A DNA stretch of 64,000 bases from Streptomyces sp. NBC_00286 (GTDB lineage Bacteria; Actinomycetota; Actinomycetes; Streptomycetales; Streptomycetaceae), in assembly GCF_036173125.1 (NCBI RefSeq), contig NZ_CP108054.1:4836001-4900000 (forward strand), written 5' to 3'. The notes below the pieces were generated by a model. That model did not search any database, was not told the origin of the DNA, and saw only the letters and a list, made by a program, of their open reading frames with translations. Within the stretch, counting starts at the first letter, position 1, and each line of letters starts with the position of its first letter. The position numbers and the translations under genes were made by a program. Shown piece after piece: positions 15,966-23,828 of this stretch.

Positions 15966-16177
15966 TGTCGCCGAGCATCATCGCATCTGAGGCACGGCGC
16001 GTCATCAGGGCGGTACCCAGGGGGCGTTACGCCTCTTGCCCGACAGCCTCTTGCCCGACAGGCGAAGCCGACGCGCCCTCTGCGGCGCTTCCGGGAACAC
16101 CACTGCCGGTTCGGCGTCGAGGCGTCTCTGGACCGGCTGGAGGAGAACGCCCGTGGAGGAGACCGGGCCGCGCGGCA
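15966..16177. other. Spacer upstream of the riboswitch
   Basis: No gene is recognised between the riboswitch and the end of the hydrolase gene. It should contain the leftward promoter of the cobalamin operon. A direct repeat TCTTGCCCGACAG occurs at about 16033-16060. Confidence 0.5.
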
Positions 16178-17221
16178 TCACGTCGCGCTGCGCTCGCTCG
16201 CCTCTCTCATGTCCCGCTCCACGGCCCGGTTCTGCGCGGTGTCCGGCTGTCCCGCCGCGCTGCCCGGACGTCCGGCGCGGAGCAGTCCGCTCCAGTTCTC
16301 CCGGCTCCAGTCGGCCGGGCCGGTGGTACGCGTGAACTCCTCGACGAGGGAGAGGAACCGCGCGGGGTCGGTGTGGAACGGGAAGTGCCCGGCCCCCTCG
16401 AAGATCTCCAGGCGGCTGCCGGGCATCGCCTCGTGCGCCCCGTACGCGTGCCGTACGGGCACCACGCTGTCCCGGTCGCCCCAGATCAGCATCGTGGGCA
16501 TGCCCTCGGTGAGGTAGCAGCGGTCGAGCATGGTCACCACCTGGCCGCGCCAGTCGACCACGGCGCGCAGGGTACGGATGAAGGCGCTGCGCGAGGTCGC
16601 GTCGGGAAGCGCGTCCACGAGGGTGAGCAACTCCGGTGCGTCCTGGCCCAGATCGGTGTCGAGGAGTCGCATCAGGTGGGCGAACAGGCGTGCTTGCACA
16701 CCCATGCCGGGCAGGCGCAGCGCGGAGAGCATCAGATGGGCGCCGGGCAGCGACACCGCCCGCAGGACCGGATTCACCTCGCGGCCCACGCCGCCCGCGC
16801 TGACCAGGATCAGCCGCTCCGTGCGCTCCGGGAACTGGTACGCGAACTGCATGGCGACGCCGCCGCCGAGCGAGTGCCCGACCAGCGTGGCCTGTTCGAT
16901 GTCGAGCGTGGACAGCAGGTCGCGCACCCCGTTCGCGTACGCGGCGACCGAGTAGTCGGCCCGGGGCTTCTCCGAGGCGCCGTGGCCGAGCAGGTCGGGG
17001 GCGATCACCGTGTGGGTGCGGGCGAGGTCGGGGATGAGCTCGGCCCAGGTCGCCGAGGAGTCGCCGATGCCGTGGATCAGGACGAGTACCGGGCCCTGGC
17101 CGGCCATGCGGTAGGCACGGCGGTAGCCGTGCACGACGCGGTGGTGCAGCCGTAGTTCTCCGTCGCCCACCGGGCGCAGCCGCTTGATGCGCTGCGGGCG
17201 CTCGCGCGGGACGTCGACCAC
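16178..17221 (-). CDS. Alpha/beta hydrolase
   Basis: The 347-residue protein has the oxyanion HGIGDSSATW, nucleophile elbow VGHSLGGG (Ser), acid site LIWGDRDSVVP and catalytic His in GAGHFPFHTDP. The C-terminal ~50 residues are an Arg/Ala-rich tail. Substrate is unknown. The GTG at 17221 follows GGGAGGTG; a longer frame to 17359 lacks conserved sequence. It is divergent from the TetR gene, so the twin operator between them may control it too. Confidence 0.85.
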   Translation of the reverse strand: MVDVPRERPQRIKRLRPVGDGELRLHHRVVHGYRRAYRMAGQGPVLVLIHGIGDSSATWAELIPDLARTHTVIAPDLLGHGASEKPRADYSVAAYANGVRDLLSTLDIEQATLVGHSLGGGVAMQFAYQFPERTERLILVSAGGVGREVNPVLRAVSLPGAHLMLSALRLPGMGVQARLFAHLMRLLDTDLGQDAPELLTLVDALPDATSRSAFIRTLRAVVDWRGQVVTMLDRCYLTEGMPTMLIWGDRDSVVPVRHAYGAHEAMPGSRLEIFEGAGHFPFHTDPARFLSLVEEFTRTTGPADWSRENWSGLLRAGRPGSAAGQPDTAQNRAVERDMREASERSAT

Positions 17222-17495
17222 CGGCTCACCTCCCGTTCCGGGCCGCAGAAAATACGGCTCCAGGCGCTCGGTTCCAGCGTAGGGCCCTTGTCTCACAAGG
17301 GATTTCGGTGAGGTTTCGCCTCCGCTAACCGCGCGAACCGACATGTACGGAAAGGGCATTGTCAGTGGCGGACGACAAGCTGGATCGTCGAGTGACAGCT
17401 GGACGCAGGCGACCGTGCGCGCCTAGCACTCCACCCGTAGTTATGGATCTTGATAGGCCGCCATCGACAAGCAGCCGAATGCGGGAAAGTGGGCG

Positions 17496-17534
17496 GAGTG
17501 AGTGCTCACTCATTGACGGAGTGAGCACTCACTC
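17496..17534. promoter_or_regulatory. Twin TetR operators inside the tetR promoter
   Basis: GAGTGAG-N2-CTCACTC occurs at 17496-17511 and 17519-17534, centres 23 bp apart. Between them is TTGACG (17513-17518); TACTCT (17537-17542) lies 18 bases further. The second dyad therefore fills the spacer between -35 and -10 of the tetR promoter. Confidence 0.75.
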
Positions 17535-17549
17535 CGTACTCTTGCGGTC

Positions 17550-18161
17550 ATGACAGCACCTAAGGAGAACCAGACCACCCGCCGCCGCGCTCCCGGCATG
17601 TCGCCGGAGGAGCGGCGCGCGATGATCATCCAGAGCGCGATCCCGCTGATCGCCGAGTACGGCGCCGCGGTGACGACCGCGAAGATCGCCCGCGCCGCGG
17701 GCATCGGCGAGGGCACGATCTTCCGGGTTTTCGCCGACAAGGACGAGCTGCTGCAGGCCTGCATGGCCGAGGCGCTCTCCCCCGAGCACGCGGTCCGCGA
17801 GCTCGACGCGATCGACGTATCCCAGCCGCTGCCCGACCGGCTCACGGAGGCGGCCGAGGCACTGCAGGCACACATGGACAGGATGGGCGCGATCCTCGGC
17901 TCGCTGGGGCATCGCGGCGGCAAGCACCCCGGCACGGTACGCGGCGCGGGCCGCGACGAGTCGATGACCCGTATCCGCGCGGCCCTCGCGGAGCTGCTGG
18001 AACCAGACAAGGCGGCCCTGCGCCGACCGCCGGAGCAGATCGCGGCCCTCTTCTTCGGGCTGCTCTTCACCCAGCCGCGTACGGAGGACGAGCCCGACCT
18101 GACCCCGCAGGAGCTGGTCGAGGTCTTCCTGCGCGGGGCGCTCTCGGGGGGCGCCAAGTGA
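17550..18161 (+). CDS. TetR-family regulator, probably leaderless
   Basis: The 203-residue protein has a TetR HTH (AVTTAKIARAAGIGEGTIFRVFADKDELLQACMAEAL) and a divergent ligand domain. The ATG lies only 7 bases after the -10 element, with no ribosome site, so the mRNA is probably leaderless. Twin GAGTGAG/CTCACTC operators overlap the promoter, suggesting tight autorepression. The stop overlaps the DUF6069 gene (GTGA). Confidence 0.9.
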   Translation: MTAPKENQTTRRRAPGMSPEERRAMIIQSAIPLIAEYGAAVTTAKIARAAGIGEGTIFRVFADKDELLQACMAEALSPEHAVRELDAIDVSQPLPDRLTEAAEALQAHMDRMGAILGSLGHRGGKHPGTVRGAGRDESMTRIRAALAELLEPDKAALRRPPEQIAALFFGLLFTQPRTEDEPDLTPQELVEVFLRGALSGGAK

Positions 18162-18568
18162 GCGCGCGGAGAAGGCGCCTGGGAGTTACGGCCCTGGCCG
18201 TCCTGGCCCCCGTCCTGGTGTGGCTGGTCGCGGACCCACTGCTGGGGCACCGGCTGCGAATCGCCGACGGCGAGCAGACGCTCGACATCGGCGCCGTGCC
18301 CGTGGCGGTCGTCGCACTGCTCGCGTCGCTCTCCGGCTGGGGACTGCTGGCCGCCCTGGAGCGGTTCGTGGCGCGGCGCGCCCACGCCATCTGGACCGGG
18401 GTGGCCGGCGCCGTACTGGCCGTGTCCTTCCTGCCGTTCATCGGCGACGGCATGGACGGCGGCACCCGGGTCTCCCTCGCGCTGATGCACCTGGCGGTGG
18501 CGGCGGTCCTGATCCCGGGACTGGGCGGCAGATCCCCCGGGGCGGGAGCCGGTGCCGCTGGGGGATGA
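18158..18568 (+). CDS. DUF6069-family membrane protein
   Basis: The 136-residue product has four hydrophobic segments (LAVLAPVLVWLVADPLL, VPVAVVALLASLSGWGLLAAL, IWTGVAGAVLAVSFLPFI, LALMHLAVAAVLIPGL). DUF6069 proteins are commonly encoded beside TetR regulators in Streptomyces; function is unknown. It is translationally coupled to tetR by GTGA and shares its operator control. Confidence 0.82.
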   Translation: MSARRRRLGVTALAVLAPVLVWLVADPLLGHRLRIADGEQTLDIGAVPVAVVALLASLSGWGLLAALERFVARRAHAIWTGVAGAVLAVSFLPFIGDGMDGGTRVSLALMHLAVAAVLIPGLGGRSPGAGAGAAGG

Positions 18569-18700
18569 CCGCCAGCACCAAGTACGCCGCGAACAGCGCC
18601 AGAGGGAAGCAGCCTGCCAAAGCGTCGCGCGGTGGGGGATGACCGGCAGAGTGTCCACCACGACGACGAGATGAACAGCGATGCAACCGCACCACCGGCC

Positions 18701-18807
18701 AACCGCCTGAAGCAGTGGCGTGGCATCGCCACTCGCTACGAGAAGACCGCGCCATCTACCTGACCGGACTCCACATCGCAGGCATCTTCCTCTGGTCCGA
18801 TCGCTGA
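18701..18807 (+). pseudogene. IS5-family transposase 3' relic
   Basis: Translation gives NRLKQWRGIATRYEKT, then after a one-base frameshift AIYLTGLHIAGIFLWSDR and a TGA at 18805. This is the conserved C-terminus of IS5-type transposases (NRLKQWRGLATRYDK...LHLAGIFLW). Only about 35 codons survive. Confidence 0.75.
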
Positions 18808-18818
18808 TGCGCCTGAGA

Positions 18819-19235
18819 CTACGTCCTGGCGATCTCTCGCCGGAGCTGACGGGTAAAGCGGCGAAGTAGGTCCAACGTCTCCTGGTGCTCGGCCCTGCGA
18901 TCGTCCCCGCCCTCACTGGGCCGGGACTTCCAGACCCGACGCGCGAGAGTGTCGGCGAGTTCGACGGTGTCGTCGGCACACACCAGGTAGAGGGCCGACC
19001 GGGCTTCCTGCATCCGGCCCGACAGCTCGTTGCCCCCGGCACCGTCGTCACTCAGCTGTGATTCCCGGAGGTAGTCGATCAGCTGAGTCACGGCAGTGTT
19101 GAAGCCGATCCCGGCTTTGAGCTTCTGTTCGCGAAGCCACATGCGGTCTTGTCGGCGCGCGGTGAACCAAGAACCGAACACGGCCCCTATGAGGCCGAAA
19201 CCGGCACCAATGGCCACGGACAGGATGTTCACCAC
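18819..19235 (-). CDS. Membrane-anchored hypothetical protein
   Basis: The 138-residue product has one N-terminal membrane helix with Gly-rich face (ILSVAIGAGFGLIGAVFGSWFTARRQDR), then a helical cytoplasmic domain (LREQKLKAGIGFNTAVTQLIDYLRES; ETLDLLRRFTRQLRREI). It resembles many small actinobacterial single-helix proteins of unknown function. A GGGGGAG ribosome site lies upstream of the GTG. Confidence 0.7.
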   Translation of the reverse strand: MVNILSVAIGAGFGLIGAVFGSWFTARRQDRMWLREQKLKAGIGFNTAVTQLIDYLRESQLSDDGAGGNELSGRMQEARSALYLVCADDTVELADTLARRVWKSRPSEGGDDRRAEHQETLDLLRRFTRQLRREIART

Positions 19236-19321
19236 GGTCAGCTCAGCTCCCCCGGCACACGATCAACGCCAGGCTACAGAAGCCGTCGAAGTGCCCAACC
19301 GATGAGCGCTCACACACCAAA

Positions 19322-19348
19322 GGAGGGGGCGACGCAGTCGCCCCCTCC
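19322..19348 (+). terminator. 12-bp hairpin next to an island scar
   Basis: GGAGGGGGCGAC (19322-19333), loop GCA, GTCGCCCCCTCC (19337-19348). It is a strong terminator-like stem with no intact rightward gene before it, so its original gene was probably lost. Confidence 0.55.
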
Positions 19349-19476
19349 ATGCTCCACGCCGCCCTCTACGGCGACGAGGACCAAGCCGTGATCCTCACCT
19401 ACGCGTGGGACCGCCTCCTGATCGACCCGGTACCGGGCCCCGAGGACCGGACAACTTCACCAGCCTCGAACCGATG
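19349..19476 (+). pseudogene. Hypothetical small gene fragment
   Basis: ATG immediately after the hairpin opens a 42-codon frame (MLHAALYGDEDQAVILTYAW) with no ribosome site. The stop overlaps the next ATG (ATGA), as in a real operon. It looks like the remaining end of a gene whose front was removed. No family recognised. Confidence 0.4.
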
Positions 19477-19752
19477 ACTCTGGCCGTGTGGGCAGTGCCG
19501 GCCAATGCCCACCCGATCGCTCCGGCAGGCTCCACCCTCCCCCGCCTTGCGACAGAGCTCCCACACACCTTCGCGCTGATCGACCCGCACCACGGCGCCG
19601 AAGGCATCACCCGCCAACTCGAAGAACTCGTCAGCCACTTGTCGCCAGCGTCGATCGATCTCCTGGACGTCGATCAATTCGAGGCCGAAGCCCGAGGCCG
19701 CGGAGTCACTCACACGGCCCTCCGCCGCATCGCCGACGTCGTCACTCGATCA
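19474..19752 (+). pseudogene. Truncated hypothetical gene with RGVTHT motif
   Basis: From the overlapping ATG the frame reads MTLAVWAVPANAHPIAPAGS and later EARGRGVTHTALRRIADVV, then runs into the 3' end of the NTPase gene on the other strand. A paralogous fragment (EARKRGVTHTTFRRITEAL) occurs at 47612-47800, where it continues for 40 more codons and couples to a downstream gene. Here the 3' part was replaced by the A+T-rich island. Function unknown. Confidence 0.5.
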
Positions 19753-22053
19753 GTGGCCACGCTGAAAGAACTCACTATCCGGGCTATTCGCGTTTCGCAG
19801 CGTTTGCATCATGTGTTCGACTTCCCTTGCCGCTGCCCAAGTCGGCCTATTCTCCTGATCCGATCGCCTACCGCTAAAGGCCGACAGGTGCTCCCAGTCG
19901 ATCCCATATACGGCCTCCTCCGCTGTCTCGAAACCGTCAAAATGAGGAGCATCCGGGATAGCGCGGTAGTAGTCGATAATCTCTTTCATTTCTGCCGCGG
20001 ACGAAACCGGCCCCTCGTGCGGCTGCGACCAGTCATCAATGGCATCTTTGGCGTATTCGTAGCGCACTGACTCAAGTGTCTCCAGGGCCTCTTCGACTTC
20101 CGCCCCTGGAGCATAGTGCTCCACATTAAGTAGCACACGCTCAGCCTCATCGATCAGTGTCCAATCACTGATGTCCGCCAAAGCCCACTCAATAGCAGAG
20201 GTGACGGCGTCAGCGAAGGCATGTCGACCTTCCGGCGTTTCATCCTCGTCGAGAATCTGCAGCAACGCGTTATAGTCCACCGCCCCGTTCGCTGCATTCA
20301 TCCTCTCCTTATTCTCAGCAACCGCTTCAAGTCCCATGCCACGGATTACGGCAGAGCCGACATCTCGCCCAATCTCCAAGTACACCCAAGCTCGCCGGGC
20401 AAAGTCGATAACTGGCGCCCCTCGACGACTATGAGCGTCAAACGGTATAGCGCGAAATGCAGTAACCGCAGCCTCCTCCAACTCACGTTTGAGCTCCTTG
20501 TACGTCGAGAGCATGGGGCCATTGCCGGGGGCTGGAAATTGCAGCCACAGAGCCTCAAATTGCTCGTAATATCTGACGAGGCTCATTAGCGAGACGAGCT
20601 CTGCACTATCGGATTGAATGAGGTTAACGAAATAGTCGCGCACAGACGGATTATGGAAGCCTACATGGATTTCCCCAAGCCTCTGCGATGTTTTAAGCAT
20701 GGTGCCGTCTAGAATACTCAGCGTCTTTTTGAGGTCACGCAGAGACTCCCCGTACATCCCCCAAAGATCCTGCAAATCCTTGAGTCGAATATTGGCGAGG
20801 AATGAAAATATGACCTTCAACAACTTTACGTCGGTGTCGCTGAGCTGGTGCGTGACTATATGGTCCCAGAGTCGATGGGGATCTTCCAGATTGGCAAGGA
20901 TATCGCTGGGCGCCAGGTCGGGCTGGTCCGAAAGTAGCTCCGCCTCAGCAAGTGTTGCGGCCACGATCCGAGGATTGAAGTTGCGATGCTCGATGATGGG
21001 TCGGTAAATCTCCGGAGATGCAAACGATGCCTTGACGCTCGCGGGCAACGGGGAATTGTAGACGTGATTATAGAGGATGGATGCACGGCACCGAAAGGTG
21101 TAGTTCTTTAGATCGAGAACATACATCTGCGGGTCGAACGAATGCCTGTCAAGCCTCTCGTACCGCTGTTTAGCCTGAGCCAGAATGTATTCACGCGTGG
21201 TCAGAATCAACCTCTTGCTAGGATCGCGTGCCACCCTCTTCATGAGTGACAGAAGGCGACCGTCCTCATTCTTTCCCAGCTTTTCATCCAGCGTTGTCTG
21301 TCCCAGAAAATCATCATAGTAATAGACCTGCTTCACTTCATCGTCCCAGATGTGATTCACTTCCTCTGCGTCTTCCGATATTTCAACCAGCTCATACCCA
21401 TCCCTGAGGTACTGAGCGCACAAGATGTGGGCGAGTGTTGTCTTGCCGACCCCAGGTATGCCCGCAATCACGCAGACGCGCTTTGTCTCCAGAATCTCTA
21501 GCGCCCGTACGTAGCTTGGGTTAACCGCATAGGTGAGGAGCGTCTGTTCTAGCTCTCGAACCAGCGCTTGAGATCGAGTAACGATATTTTTAACGAGCAG
21601 CGAGTTCAGCACGGATGCACTCGTTAGCCATAGACGCAGGTGCCTACGCACAACAAGTTCATGCTTGCGCAGCAAAGCGTCTATCTCGTCCTTTCCGTAA
21701 ATGTCGTCGGGAGATTTCACATACGGCTGCAGGGCAGCAAAAAGTTTATCTTTGGAGCCCCTCGTAAGCGTTAGAGAGGTGGCCAACACGTACCTCGCAG
21801 GGTTAAGATGAGCCACCTTGACGGACTCAACCTTGGTGACATGCTCCACGAGTTTGGCGCGCGTAGACCTGTGCCAATGTTTGCATTGAATTATTAGCGA
21901 TGAGCCATCGGGGTAGGTATGACGCAGATCTACGCCACCGTCGGCGCCCGAGGTGAAGATTTCGAACCGGAGCCCAAATTCTTCCTCGAACACGTCTTTA
22001 CAGACCGCTTCGAAGTCGAAGTCTGTCAGGCGGCTCAACTCGAACGTTTCCAA
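19750..22053 (-). CDS. Mrr-type nuclease fused to nSTAND3 NTPase (probable anti-phage protein)
   Basis: The 767-residue protein starts with an Mrr-like restriction-endonuclease domain: LTDFDFEAVCKDVF, then GADGGVDLR (Asp42) and IIQCKHW (Gln56, Lys58), the PD-(D/E)xK pattern. A STAND NTPase follows: Walker A GIPGVGKTTL (198-207), Walker B VYYYDD (244-249) and an arginine-containing LILTTREYIL sensor. The remaining ~400 residues are helical, typical of a sensor region. Such fusions are known or predicted phage-defence proteins that sense a viral component and cut DNA. TTG at 22053 follows GAGGGGG. Base composition and codon use (ATA, TTA, AAA) differ sharply from flanks, indicating transfer. 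Confidence 0.85.
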   Translation of the reverse strand: METFELSRLTDFDFEAVCKDVFEEEFGLRFEIFTSGADGGVDLRHTYPDGSSLIIQCKHWHRSTRAKLVEHVTKVESVKVAHLNPARYVLATSLTLTRGSKDKLFAALQPYVKSPDDIYGKDEIDALLRKHELVVRRHLRLWLTSASVLNSLLVKNIVTRSQALVRELEQTLLTYAVNPSYVRALEILETKRVCVIAGIPGVGKTTLAHILCAQYLRDGYELVEISEDAEEVNHIWDDEVKQVYYYDDFLGQTTLDEKLGKNEDGRLLSLMKRVARDPSKRLILTTREYILAQAKQRYERLDRHSFDPQMYVLDLKNYTFRCRASILYNHVYNSPLPASVKASFASPEIYRPIIEHRNFNPRIVAATLAEAELLSDQPDLAPSDILANLEDPHRLWDHIVTHQLSDTDVKLLKVIFSFLANIRLKDLQDLWGMYGESLRDLKKTLSILDGTMLKTSQRLGEIHVGFHNPSVRDYFVNLIQSDSAELVSLMSLVRYYEQFEALWLQFPAPGNGPMLSTYKELKRELEEAAVTAFRAIPFDAHSRRGAPVIDFARRAWVYLEIGRDVGSAVIRGMGLEAVAENKERMNAANGAVDYNALLQILDEDETPEGRHAFADAVTSAIEWALADISDWTLIDEAERVLLNVEHYAPGAEVEEALETLESVRYEYAKDAIDDWSQPHEGPVSSAAEMKEIIDYYRAIPDAPHFDGFETAEEAVYGIDWEHLSAFSGRRSDQENRPTWAAAREVEHMMQTLRNANSPDSEFFQRGH

Positions 22054-22291
22054 CGCGTCCCCCTCACAATGAGAGGTCCCAGTATCAGCCCGAAACCATC
22101 CGCGCGTCCCCCGTTCAGCGCATCACGGCCGGTGACCATGCTGCCTGCCCAGGCAACTGGTGGCGTTGATTCGACGTCAGGGCGGTGACGTGCAGCGCGG
22201 CTGGCCGTGGGGCTGCTGCTAAAGGACTGGGTGTTGTTGGCGGCGACATACCCTGGATAGCGGCCACCTACCAGAGGGGGGAACGTTGAAG
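22054..22291. other. Upstream region of the NTPase, no gene recognised
   Basis: G+C content rises again here. It should hold the NTPase promoter. Rightward translation shows a short GLLLKDWVLLAATYPG tail and stop near 22258, possibly a gene end of unknown family. The IS3 element starts at 22292. Confidence 0.4.
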
Positions 22292-23243
22292 TGTCAATCC
22301 CCTCCGAACGTGGAGACGTTCCTGTGCAGCCAGCTCTTCGGAGAGACCGGCCCAGTAGTCGTGTTCGTAGTCGATCGGGCTCTTGAACCCGCACACGCTG
22401 TAGCCGCCGCACGTTGTAGAAGTCCGTGATCCAGGTCGCGCTCCGTATCTGCGCCTCGGCACGGGTGGCGAAGGTGTGCCGGTGGACGTACTCGACCTTC
22501 AGGACGCTGTTGAACTCTTCGCTGACGGCGTTGTCGAAACATGATCCGACCCGGCCCATGGACGGGAGGACGCCCAGCCTGCGGCAAGCCCGCCTGAACC
22601 TGCGGGAGCCGTACTCGCTCCCGCGATCACTATGAAAAATGACGCCGCGCACGTCGCCGCCCCGGGTGGCCACGGCCATGTTGAGGGCGGCGACGACCAG
22701 GCCAGCGTCGTGACGGGCGCCCATCGCATAGCCGAGCAGGCGGCGGGAGAACAGGTCGATGACCGTGGCCAGATACAACTTGCCCTCCCCGGTCTCGATC
22801 TCCGTCATGTCCCCGCACCAGACCAGGTCGGGCGCCTCGGCGGTGAAGTCCCGCCGCACGAAGTCCGGGCTCGCCGGCCGCTTCCCGGGCCGGGTCAGCC
22901 CCCGTCGACGACGGACCTTGCGGGCGACCAGGCCGAGTTCGGCCATGAGCTTGGCGATGGTGTTCACCGACACCCGCCAGCCCTGACGCACCAGCGTGAT
23001 CCAGATCTTCGGGGACCCGTAGGTGCCGCCCGACTTGGCGAACTCCGCCTTCACCGCCTCCACCACCTGCTGACGACGGACCTCACGGCTGGTGGGCCGG
23101 CGGTTGCGGTGCTTGTAGAACCACGACTCACTCACGCCCAACGCGCGGCAGGAGACGCGGTGCGGGATGCCGTGCGGCAGGGTCCTCTGGTCGCTGATCG
23201 TCCCGACGACGGACGCCGGGTCCGCCACGGCTACTTCACCCAC
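22268..23243 (-). pseudogene. IS3 transposase orfB, frameshifted near its end
   Basis: The frame holds an rve integrase core with the DDE triad: VWCGDMTEI, VIFHSDRGSEYGS and NAVSEEFNSVLKVEYVHR. After DFYNVRRL (about 22410) the reading frame changes; the expected end (VCGFKSPIDYEHDYWAGLSEELAAQ) continues in another frame to a stop at 22268. In the unshifted frame, translation runs out of the element to 22035. The catalytic core is intact but the C-terminus is altered, so activity is doubtful. Confidence 0.8.
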
Positions 23244-23570
23244 AGGACCATGCAGCGTTTGAGGACATCACGCTCCATCGCCAGTTCCTTGTTGTCCCGT
23301 TTGAGCTGCGCATTCTCCCTCCGCAGCCGCTCCATCTCGTCACCGCCGCCACCCGGTGTGCTCCCGGCACGGCGAGCCCGCGACACCCAGCTGGCCAGCG
23401 TGGTCTCGTTGACCCCCAGATCCTTCGCGACCTCGGCGATGGTCTTGCCGGTCTCGGTGACGATCCGTACGGCCCCCTCACGGAACTCCGCGTCGAACTT
23501 CCGCCGCTTCTCTGCCATGACTCCCAACTTCCCCTGCAGTCAGGGTCTTCACGCTACGAGGGGAGGGACA
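22292..23570 (-). mobile_element. IS3-family insertion sequence, 1279 bp
   Basis: Imperfect terminal inverted repeats can be aligned: the left end reads TGTCCCTCCCCTCGTAGCGT inward from 23570, the right end TGTCAATCCCCTCCGAACGT inward from 22292, and both continue with GAGAC/AAGAC. It contains overlapping orfA and orfB. No clear 3-4 bp target duplication is visible (AAG against AGG), so one flank may have changed since insertion. Confidence 0.8.
23231..23527 (-). CDS. IS3 transposase orfA
   Basis: The 98-residue product has the helix-turn-helix KFDAEFREGAVRIVTETGKTIAEVAKDLGVNETTLASWVSRAR and a leucine-zipper-like coil (MERLRRENAQLKRDNKELAMERDVLKRCM). It overlaps orfB by 13 bases, as expected for programmed -1 frameshifting that makes the OrfAB transposase. 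Confidence 0.9.
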   Translation of the reverse strand: MGVMAEKRRKFDAEFREGAVRIVTETGKTIAEVAKDLGVNETTLASWVSRARRAGSTPGGGGDEMERLRRENAQLKRDNKELAMERDVLKRCMVLWVK

Positions 23571-23828
23571 AGGACGACCAGCCCCCGCCACGGCGAGGAC
23601 CACGGGGGCCGGTTCACGTGCACGGCCGGCCTCCCCGTACCACCCGGCATCCCCGCCTTGCCGGCGTCGACCCGAAGCGTTCCCCGCCGGGTGGTCCTTG
23701 CCGCTCCGCAACGCGAGGCGAAGTGGTCCGGATCGGGAGGAAGTTAGGCCCGCCTCCGAGTCAGGCCCGTTGTCGGAGAGTGTCGTTGCGACCTCGGGCT
23801 GGCCCCTCCCGGGGTACCCGTCCAAGGC
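23571..23828. other. Intergenic region, no gene seen
   Basis: About 260 bases between the IS and the DUF418 gene. A leftward frame of 115 codons crosses the IS boundary but shows no conserved sequence, so no gene is called. Confidence 0.5.

Noticed and set aside
22035..22290. IS3 orfB read to 22035 as a longer transposase
   Set aside because: The extra residues come from a frameshift and lie outside the element; the expected C-terminus is in another frame.
23478..23825. Leftward 115-codon frame across the IS boundary
   Set aside because: It crosses the inverted repeat and shows no family sequence.
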